A DNA stretch of 20,446 bases, from contig JAJNQE010000150.1 in NCBI GenBank assembly GCA_021154985.1, positions 1 through 20,446 of the forward strand, read 5' to 3'. The notes under the pieces were generated by a model. The model did no database searches. It saw only the letters and a list, made by a program, of their open reading frames with translations, and had not been told where the DNA came from. Shown here in pieces: positions 1 to 7,385 of this stretch (its first letter is position 1; each line of letters starts with the position of its first letter). The position numbers and the translations under genes are program-made. The DNA is from Hydrogenophaga sp. Its GTDB lineage: Bacteria > Pseudomonadota > Gammaproteobacteria > Burkholderiales > Burkholderiaceae_C.

Positions 1-19
1 CGGAATGTGGCCCGGATCA

Positions 20-1917
<1,898 letters not shown>

Positions 1918-1933
<16 letters not shown>

Positions 1934-2337
1934 GGCAGGCCCTCAAAGCGCCAGCCGTTCAGGCTGGAGCGCTTGAAGTCTTCGTTGAGTTCGCCCTCGA
2001 AGCCGTGCACCACGTGCGCCACCTCGGCAAAGCCGGCGGCCTCCAGTGCCTTGCCGGCGTCCAGCGTGCGTTTGCCGCTGCGGCAGATCAGCAGCACCGG
2101 GCGCTGTTTGTCGCCCGCCTCGCGCTCCACCGCCTGCGCAAAACGCGTCGGGTCGGGCGTGAGGTCGGGGTACTCGTACCAGGGGATGTTCTCCACACCG
2201 GGCGGGCGGCCCACATAGAGCGACTCGATTTCCATGCGCACATCCACAAACAGCGGTGGGGCTTCGCCGCGCGCTTCGCGGCTCTCGCGTTCGGCCTGCA
2301 GCCAGGCCCAGGCCTGTGTGGGCGTGAGGTGTTTCAT
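1918..2337 (-). CDS. rhodanese-like domain protein
   Basis: A 139-residue single-domain rhodanese. The active-site loop is CRSGKR (85-90), which fits the CxxGxR sulfurtransferase loop with C85 as the persulfide-bearing cysteine. The N-terminal part has the VDVR motif (31-34) typical of the domain. Members transfer sulfur to cyanide or thiol acceptors, but the physiological acceptor cannot be told from sequence. No signal peptide or membrane segment is seen, so it is probably cytoplasmic. It lies upstream of recQ on the same strand and overlaps it by 16 bases. There is no clear Shine-Dalgarno sequence; instead GACAAT sits 7 bases before the ATG, so the mRNA may be nearly leaderless. Confidence 0.9.
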
Positions 2338-2344
2338 GGGGGCT

Positions 2345-2350
2345 ATTGTC
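2345..2350 (-). promoter_or_regulatory. candidate -10 box of the rhodanese-recQ unit
   Basis: On the minus strand GACAAT lies 7 bases upstream of the rhodanese ATG. It matches TATAAT at four positions. A start of transcription 6-7 bases downstream would fall at or next to the ATG. I see no convincing -35 box, so this is a weak call supported mainly by the same layout in the divergent metH gene. Confidence 0.3.
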
Positions 2351-2404
2351 GGGGAAAGCCTGAGGCCGCCCGTCCGGGCATGGCCCCTGCGCCGGGCCGC
2401 TTCT

Positions 2405-2410
2405 TACAAT
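2405..2410 (+). promoter_or_regulatory. candidate -10 box of metH, possibly leaderless
   Basis: TACAAT (5 of 6 matches to TATAAT) lies 6 bases before the metH ATG at 2417, and no purine-rich ribosome binding site is present between them. If used, transcription would start at about the A of the start codon. The -35 region is not recognisable. Confidence 0.4.
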
Positions 2411-2416
2411 CCGGGC

Positions 2417-3463
2417 ATGACTTCCCCTGCCTACACCCGCGCCCAGGCGCTGCCCGAGATCCTGAAACACCGCATCGCCATCCTCGATGGCGCGATGGGC
2501 ACCATGATCCAGCGCTTCAAGCTGGGCGAAGCGCAATACAGAGGTGAACGCTTCAAGGACTTCCACAAGGATGTGAAGGGCAACAACGAGCTGCTGAGCC
2601 TCACGCGGCCCGACGTGATCCAGGACATCCACGAAGGCTACCTGGCAGCTGGCGCCGACCTGATCGAGACCAACACCTTCGGCGCCACCACGATCGCGCA
2701 GGACGACTACGAAATGGGTCACCTGGCGCGCGAGATGAACCTGGCCTCGGCCCGCATCGCGCGCGCGGCCTGCGACAAATTCAGCACGCCCGACAAGCCG
2801 CGTTTCGTGGCCGGCGCGCTCGGCCCCACGCCCAAGACCGCGAGCATCAGCCCCGACGTGAACGACGCGGGTGCGCGCAACGTGACCTTCGAGCAGTTGC
2901 GCGCGGCGTACCTCGAGCAGATCGAGGCGCTGGTCGAAGGCGGCGCCGACGTGCTGCTGGTGGAGACCATCTTCGACACGCTCAACGCCAAGGCCGCGCT
3001 GTTCGCCATCGACGAGTTCTTCGAGCAGAGCGGCGAACGCCTGCCGGTGATCATCAGCGGCACCGTGACCGACGCCTCGGGCCGCATCCTGAGCGGCCAG
3101 ACGGTCAGCGCCTTCTGGGCCAGCGTGCGCCACCTGCAGCCGCTCGCCGTGGGCCTGAACTGCGCGCTGGGTGCCGCGCTCATGCGCCCCTACATCCAGG
3201 AGCTGGCCAAGGTCGCGGGCGACACCTTCATCAGCTGCTACCCCAACGCCGGTCTGCCCAACCCCATGAGCGACACCGGCTTCGACGAAACGCCCGAAGA
3301 CACCAGCCGCCTGCTGCGCGAGTTCGCGGCCGAAGGCCTGGTCAACATCGTGGGCGGTTGCTGCGGCACCACGCCGGAACACATCGCCGCGATCCACCAG
3401 AGCGTGGAGCCGCTGGCGCCGCGCAGCCTCAAGCGCGAGCTGTTCTACAAGGAAGCCGCTTGA
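2417..3463 (+). CDS. metH: homocysteine S-methyltransferase, stand-alone N-terminal module of split methionine synthase (MetH)
   Basis: A 348-residue protein equal to the homocysteine-binding barrel of cobalamin-dependent methionine synthase. Zinc ligands are C249 (GLNCALG) and the C315-C316 pair (GGCCGTTPEH), which carry and activate the homocysteine thiol. The barrel start IAILDGAMGTMIQRF and the ETNTFGAT segment (84-91) are typical. Full MetH is about 1,200 residues with folate, B12 and reactivation domains; here the gene stops after the first module, so those domains must be on a separate gene outside this window. This split is known in Burkholderiales. The open frame extends upstream to 2234, but the conserved sequence begins at the ATG at 2417. 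It is followed by a strong terminator. Confidence 0.93.
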   Translation: MTSPAYTRAQALPEILKHRIAILDGAMGTMIQRFKLGEAQYRGERFKDFHKDVKGNNELLSLTRPDVIQDIHEGYLAAGADLIETNTFGATTIAQDDYEMGHLAREMNLASARIARAACDKFSTPDKPRFVAGALGPTPKTASISPDVNDAGARNVTFEQLRAAYLEQIEALVEGGADVLLVETIFDTLNAKAALFAIDEFFEQSGERLPVIISGTVTDASGRILSGQTVSAFWASVRHLQPLAVGLNCALGAALMRPYIQELAKVAGDTFISCYPNAGLPNPMSDTGFDETPEDTSRLLREFAAEGLVNIVGGCCGTTPEHIAAIHQSVEPLAPRSLKRELFYKEAA

Positions 3464-3472
3464 TCCACGCAG

Positions 3473-3500
3473 GACCTTCAGGCAAAACCTGAAGGTCTTT
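3473..3500 (+). terminator. intrinsic terminator after metH
   Basis: A perfect 10-base-pair stem, GACCTTCAGG (3473-3482) with CCTGAAGGTC (3488-3497), closes a CAAAA loop and is followed by a short T run (TTTC). It begins 10 bases past the metH stop and separates metH from the riboswitch transcript. The T run is short, so termination may be partial. Confidence 0.8.
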
Positions 3501-3503
3501 CAG

Positions 3504-3533
3504 TTGGTGAACTTCGAACTTCCCGACCACAAT
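3504..3533 (+). promoter_or_regulatory. candidate promoter of the riboswitch-terC transcript
   Basis: TTGGTG (3504-3509) and CACAAT (3528-3533) are separated by 18 bases. The -10 matches four of six positions; the -35 only three. A transcript would start near 3540, directly at the 5' edge of the riboswitch aptamer, which is the main support for this call. Confidence 0.4.
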
Positions 3534-3540
3534 CGCGCTT

Positions 3541-3677
3541 CCCTTCAAGGGGAGTAGTCAGCCCGCCACCCGGCACACAGCCGGGCCTCGGCGGGTGGGG
3601 TTTTCGTCAATACGCGGCCACACAGCCGCCGGAAACCTCCAACCGCACACCGTGCGGCCATGGCAAGACCTTGGGGT
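3541..3677 (+). promoter_or_regulatory. yybP-ykoY family manganese riboswitch
   Basis: The two conserved sequence blocks of this aptamer are both present: AAGGGGAGTAG (3547-3557) and GGCAAGACCTT (3662-3672). They are brought together by a terminal helix, CAAGG (3546-3550) with CCTTG (3669-3673), extendable through G-U pairs. Inside are a helix CCCGCC/GGCGGG (3562-3567 with 3590-3595) capped by CCCGGC/GCCGGG (3569-3574 with 3580-3585), the element GTCAATACG at 3606, and two small hairpins at 3614-3629 and 3643-3657. This class senses Mn2+ and commonly precedes terC/alx or mntP genes. No terminator follows the aptamer, so control of translation is the likelier mechanism. The segment CCTCGG (3586-3591) is complementary to the CCGAGG (3696-3701) that serves as ribosome binding site. 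Confidence 0.88.
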
Positions 3678-3707
3678 GTTCCTTCAACACCAAATCCGAG
3701 GTTTTTC

Positions 3708-4658
3708 ATGGAAAGCATTGCCCCGTTGTGGCTGTGGGTCGTCTTCGTCGTGTTCGTCGTGACGGCCCTGTTTGTCGACTTTGTCGTGCTCAAGAAGCAG
3801 GGCGCTCAAGAGGTGAGCGTCAAGCAGGCGATCAACTGGTCGCTGGTCTGGGTGGGGCTGAGCTTCGTCTTCAACGTGTTGTTCTGGTTTGCCATCCGGG
3901 ACACCACCGGATCGAGCGCCATTGCGAACGAGAAGTCGCTGGAATTCCTCACTGGCTACCTGATCGAGAAGAGCCTGGCGGTGGACAACATCTTTGTCTT
4001 CCTGCTCATCTTCACCTACTTCGCCGTGCCCGCGGCGTACCAGAAGCGGGTGCTCATGATCGGCATCGTGGGCGCCATCCTGCTGCGCACGGTGATGATC
4101 CTGGTGGGCGGCTGGCTGATCTCGGAGTTCCACTGGGTTCTGTACGTGTTCGGCGCCTTCCTGGTGCTCACCGGTCTGAAGATGTGGTGGGCGGCCGGCC
4201 AGGAGCCGAGCCTGGAAGACAACCCCGCGCTCAAGCTGCTGCGCAAGGTGTTGCCGGTGAGCAAGAACTTCGACGGTGAGAAGTTCTGGACGGTGGAGAA
4301 CGGCAAACGCATTGCCACGCCGCTGTTCATGGTGATCTGCCTGGTGGGCCTGACCGACGTGATCTTTGCGGTGGACTCGATCCCCGCGATCTTCGCCATC
4401 ACCAAGGACCCGTTCATCGTGCTCACCAGCAACGTGTTCGCCATCCTGGGCCTGCGCGCCATGTTCTTCCTGCTGCAGGCCGCGGCCAGCCGCTTCCACC
4501 TGCTGAACTACGGTCTGGCCGTGATCCTGGTGTTCATCGGCAGCAAGATGCTGTTGATCGACATCTTCAAGATCCCGGTGGCTGTTTCTCTTGGCGTCGT
4601 CCTGTCGATCCTCGCCATCACCATGATCTGGAGCTCGAAAACGGCTCCGAACACTTAA
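3708..4658 (+). CDS. TerC/Alx family integral membrane protein, probable Mn2+ exporter
   Basis: A 316-residue multi-pass membrane protein (I count roughly eight to nine hydrophobic segments). The two family signatures are visible: EKSLAVDNIFVF near residue 87 and the matching FAVDSIPAIFA in the second half, each carrying acidic residues within a membrane helix. TerC/Alx proteins are linked to tellurite resistance, alkaline response and manganese export; the manganese riboswitch directly upstream makes Mn2+ handling the best inference. The frame is open from 3660, but that region is the end of the riboswitch; ATG 3708 has GAGG six bases upstream. The gene ends tail to tail with the cyclic-nucleotide-binding gene, sharing TTAA. 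Confidence 0.93.
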   Translation: MESIAPLWLWVVFVVFVVTALFVDFVVLKKQGAQEVSVKQAINWSLVWVGLSFVFNVLFWFAIRDTTGSSAIANEKSLEFLTGYLIEKSLAVDNIFVFLLIFTYFAVPAAYQKRVLMIGIVGAILLRTVMILVGGWLISEFHWVLYVFGAFLVLTGLKMWWAAGQEPSLEDNPALKLLRKVLPVSKNFDGEKFWTVENGKRIATPLFMVICLVGLTDVIFAVDSIPAIFAITKDPFIVLTSNVFAILGLRAMFFLLQAAASRFHLLNYGLAVILVFIGSKMLLIDIFKIPVAVSLGVVLSILAITMIWSSKTAPNT

Positions 4659-5260
4659 GGCTGTTCGGGAATCAGGCGGTCGATCTCCTGCTGCATCGAC
4701 AGCACGAGTTGACCGTAGAGCTGCAGCTTGGTGTCGTTCTCGCGCAGCCGCTGGCTCAGGCGCTGTGCCACGGCGCTGAGCAGCTTGGCGGCGGTGGTGG
4801 GCTCGTCGGTCATGAGGGTCTGCAGCGCGGTGCGGGTGAGCACGGCACAGCGCACCTCGGTGCTGGCGGTGCAGGTGGCGGAGCGGGCTTCGCCGTCCAT
4901 CAGCGACATCTCGCCCATGAGGTGGCCCGGGCCGAGCACGTTGATCGTGTGCGGTTCGGTGCGACTCACCGTGACCGCCTCCACCGTCACCTCGCCCTCG
5001 ATCACCAGCGCCATGAAGCCGTCTTCCGCCGCGCTGTGGCCCTGGCGGATGATGGCTTCGCCCTCAGCGCAGCGGCGCAGTTCCATGTAGGCCACCACGG
5101 TCAAGGCCTCGGCCGCCGTGAGCTGGATCAGTGCGTGGCTGGAGCGCAGCAGCTCGGCCGCCCGGTGCGCGGTGGTGGAGACGCTCACGCGCTGCTGGCG
5201 GCGCCGGCGCAGCCGGGCGGCGGTGTAGCGCTCGCCGAACAGTTTGTCGAACAGGGCCAT
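4655..5260 (-). CDS. cyclic-nucleotide-binding domain protein (CRP-like sensor domain without DNA-binding domain)
   Basis: A 201-residue protein with one cNMP-binding beta-roll at about residues 40-150. The phosphate-binding cassette reads GEMSL (116-120) through R126-S-A-T, keeping the glycine, glutamate and arginine used to bind the cyclic phosphate. After the domain comes an amphipathic helical tail of about 50 residues (154-201), but no helix-turn-helix, so it is unlikely to be a CRP/FNR transcription factor. An Arg-rich stretch (16-24) lies near the N-terminus. Start chosen at the ATG giving MALFDKLFGE; the frame is open to 5335 without good support. No strong ribosome binding site is seen. 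It is divergent from the sensor kinase gene. Target and ligand are unknown. Confidence 0.85.
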   Translation of the reverse strand: MALFDKLFGERYTAARLRRRRQQRVSVSTTAHRAAELLRSSHALIQLTAAEALTVVAYMELRRCAEGEAIIRQGHSAAEDGFMALVIEGEVTVEAVTVSRTEPHTINVLGPGHLMGEMSLMDGEARSATCTASTEVRCAVLTRTALQTLMTDEPTTAAKLLSAVAQRLSQRLRENDTKLQLYGQLVLSMQQEIDRLIPEQP

Positions 5261-5355
5261 GGGGGATACCGGTGGGCGGCGTTGATCGGACCGCCCATTG
5301 TCACCCGGCGCCCGCCATGCACCGCTTTGGCACATTCATTGCGTGCGGCCCCGGC

Positions 5356-6555
5356 ATGCAGATCGACGCGCCCGCCCCCACCTCCCGCACCTGGGGCGAC
5401 CCGCTGGCGCTGCTGCTGGCGTCCACCGGCGAAGGCGTGTTCGGCATCGATCTGGACGGCCTGTGCGTGTTCATCAACCACGCGGGCGCCCGCATGATCG
5501 GCTTCGAGCCCGACGAACTGCTGGGCAAGAACATGCACGACCTCACCCACCATTCGCACGCCGACGGCGCGCACTACCCGGTGGACGACTGCCCGATCTT
5601 CAAGGCGTTTCTGGAGGGGCTGCCCTGTCGCATCGACACCGAGGTGTTCTGGCGCCGCGACGGCTCCCGCTTCCCGGTGGAGTACTCCAGCCACCCCATC
5701 ATCGACGGCGGCGCGGTGCGCGGTGCGGTCGTGACCTTCGTCGACATCACCGAGCGCAAGCGCGCGGCCGACGCGCTGCAGCGCGCCAAGGACGAGCTGG
5801 AAGAACGCGTTGGTGAGCGCACGCTCGCACTGGCCACCGCGCTCAAGCAGGTGCGCGAGCTGGCCGCACGCTCGGAGGCCGTGCGCGAGGAAGAGCGCAC
5901 CCGCATCGCCCGCGAGGTGCACGATGAGCTGGGCAGCCTGCTGGTGGCGCTGAAGATGGACGTGAACTGGCTGGACAAGCGCCTCTCCGAGCAGGAGCAA
6001 CGCACGCAGGAAGCCGCGGGCGACATGCGCGAGCGCATGCGTTGCAAGTGCCAGAACATGAGCCGCCTGATCGAGAACGCGGTGGACAACGTGGGCCGCA
6101 TCATCACCGACCTGCGCCCCAGCATCCTGGACCACCAGGGCCTGTGGGCCGCGCTCGAATGGCAGGCGCAGGAGTTCGTGCAGTCGGCCGAGATGGCCCT
6201 GAACTGGTGCATGGAGGTGGACGACGCACCCGACCCGCCCGAGCCCCTGGCCATGGGCGTGTTCCGCATCTTCCAGGAGATGTTGAGCAACGTGGGCCGG
6301 CACGCGCGCGCGCGCCATCTCGATGTGCGCATCGCCGTGCAGGCCGGGGTGCTGAGCCTTTCGGTGCGGGACGACGGCGTGGGTGCACCGGCCCAGGCCT
6401 TTGAAGCCGCCGATGCCTACGGGGTGATGGGCATGCGCGAACGTGCCCGCCATTTCGGCGGCGACATCCAGATCACCAGTGCACCAGGACAGGGCACGCT
6501 GATGCGCCTGTCGATCGAACTGCCTCTCCAGACACCCAGCGGAGCCCCTGCATGA
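5356..6555 (+). CDS. soluble PAS-domain sensor histidine kinase (NarX/DegS-like HisKA_3 class)
   Basis: About 399 residues from the chosen ATG. A PAS domain spans roughly 16-132, followed by a charged coiled-coil linker (131-180), a HisKA_3 dimerisation domain with phospho-acceptor H189 in EVHDELG, and an HATPase with N-box QEMLSNVGRHA (N312), G1 box DDGVGAP (339-345) and a second glycine-rich box near 355-373. There are no transmembrane segments, so it senses a cytoplasmic signal, unlike NarX. The PAS contains a His-rich HDLTHHSHADG and two cysteines (C79, C91), a common PAS variant. ATG 5317 in the same frame would add 13 residues; neither start has a good ribosome binding site. It overlaps the response regulator gene by ATGA and is the evident cognate kinase. 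Confidence 0.9.
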   Translation: MQIDAPAPTSRTWGDPLALLLASTGEGVFGIDLDGLCVFINHAGARMIGFEPDELLGKNMHDLTHHSHADGAHYPVDDCPIFKAFLEGLPCRIDTEVFWRRDGSRFPVEYSSHPIIDGGAVRGAVVTFVDITERKRAADALQRAKDELEERVGERTLALATALKQVRELAARSEAVREEERTRIAREVHDELGSLLVALKMDVNWLDKRLSEQEQRTQEAAGDMRERMRCKCQNMSRLIENAVDNVGRIITDLRPSILDHQGLWAALEWQAQEFVQSAEMALNWCMEVDDAPDPPEPLAMGVFRIFQEMLSNVGRHARARHLDVRIAVQAGVLSLSVRDDGVGAPAQAFEAADAYGVMGMRERARHFGGDIQITSAPGQGTLMRLSIELPLQTPSGAPA

Positions 6556-7226
6556 CCACCGTGTTCGACGTGTTGTCCGAAACCATCCGCGTGCTGATCG
6601 GCGACGACCACCGCATCGTGCGCGAAGGCCTGAAACAGATCCTGGCCGACGCGCCCGACGTGCAGGTGGTGGCCGAAGCGCAGAGCGGCGACGAGGTGCT
6701 GGCCAAGGTGCGCGCGCTCGGCGGGCTCGACGGCCTGGACCTGGTGCTGCTCGACATCGCCATGCCCGGGCTCGACGGGCTAGACGTGCTGCAGACCATC
6801 AAACGTGAGCACCCGCTGCTGCCGGTGCTCATGCTGAGCACCTACCCCGAAAAGCAGTACGCGGTGCGCTGCATCCGCCTGGGCGCGTGCGGGTACCTGA
6901 ACAAGAGCGCCGACCCCGACGACATGCTCTACGCCGTGCGCAAGGCGGCGGGCGGCGGGGTGTTCCTCACGCAGGCCACGGCCGAGGCGCTGGCCGCCGC
7001 CGTGGGCAACGCCACCGCGCAGGCCGGGCCCGAAACCCTGTCGCACCGCGAGCACCAGGTCTACCGGTTGCTCACGCAAGGCCAGACCGTGAGCGAAATT
7101 GGTGCGCAGCTGGGTCTGGCGCCCAACACCGTGAGCACCTACCGGGCCCGTGTGCTGGAGAAAACCGGCACCAAGAACGACGTGGAACTCGCGCTCTACG
7201 CCGAACGCCACCGCTCCAAGCCCTGA
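6552..7226 (+). CDS. NarL/FixJ-family response regulator
   Basis: A 224-residue two-domain regulator. The receiver domain has the acidic pair D18-D19, phospho-acceptor D68 in LVLLDIAMPG, the conserved S96-T97 and K118 (LNKS). A LuxR-type helix-turn-helix covers about 162-220, with LSHREHQVYRLL and IGAQLGLAPNTVSTYRARV. Its ATG overlaps the kinase stop codon (ATGA), so the pair is translationally coupled. The gene ends 20 bases before a perfect dyad that lies upstream of the cyanate operon, making that dyad a candidate binding site. Target genes are not established from sequence. Confidence 0.93.
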   Translation: MTTVFDVLSETIRVLIGDDHRIVREGLKQILADAPDVQVVAEAQSGDEVLAKVRALGGLDGLDLVLLDIAMPGLDGLDVLQTIKREHPLLPVLMLSTYPEKQYAVRCIRLGACGYLNKSADPDDMLYAVRKAAGGGVFLTQATAEALAAAVGNATAQAGPETLSHREHQVYRLLTQGQTVSEIGAQLGLAPNTVSTYRARVLEKTGTKNDVELALYAERHRSKP

Positions 7227-7246
7227 TGCGCCGCTTGTGAGCACCG

Positions 7247-7270
7247 CCGTGTAGGGCTGGCCCTACACGG
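7247..7270. promoter_or_regulatory. 24-base perfect dyad, candidate operator or stem-loop
   Basis: CCGTGTAGGG (7247-7256) and CCCTACACGG (7261-7270) form a perfect 10-base inverted repeat around CTGG. No T run follows, so a simple intrinsic terminator for the response regulator is less likely. Its centre is about 100 bases upstream of the predicted sigma-54 transcription start, the normal distance for an upstream activator site. The core can also be read as two heptamers, GTAGGGC and GCCCTAC, around a 2-base centre. Confidence 0.6.
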
Positions 7271-7285
7271 GGTCGGCCCAGGTTC

Positions 7286-7297
7286 CGCGAATTCGCG
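7286..7297. promoter_or_regulatory. second 12-base palindrome in the cyanate operon upstream region
   Basis: CGCGAATTCGCG is perfectly self-complementary with no spacer. Its centre is 33 bases downstream of the first dyad's centre, close to three helical turns, so both would sit on about the same DNA face. A regulatory role is inference; a chance palindrome of this length is possible in GC-rich DNA. Confidence 0.3.
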
Positions 7298-7332
7298 CAC
7301 AGAGCGATGAAAGGCCAGCGCCGCGCCGCATC

Positions 7333-7348
7333 TGGCCCGGTGCTTGCA
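7333..7348 (+). promoter_or_regulatory. sigma-54 (RpoN) -24/-12 promoter of the cyanate operon
   Basis: TGGCCCG (7333-7339), four bases, then TTGCA (7344-7348) matches the sigma-54 consensus TGGCACG-N4-TTGCW with the invariant GG and GC at the exact spacing. The predicted transcription start is near 7359, about 27 bases before the ATG at 7386. Sigma-54 promoters need an AAA+ activator such as NtrC, and nitrogen genes are classic targets, which fits cyanate use as a nitrogen source. Confidence 0.75.
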
Positions 7349-7385
7349 ATGAACACCCCGTCCATCAACTCACGAGGTGCTCGCC

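Noticed and set aside
2234..2416. N-terminal extension of the metH frame
   Set aside because: It runs through the rhodanese gene on the other strand, and conserved MetH sequence starts after the ATG at 2417.
3675..3691. GGTGTT/AACACC hairpin after the riboswitch as a terminator
   Set aside because: Six pairs, followed by AAATCC instead of a T run; it may shape the expression platform but should not stop transcription.
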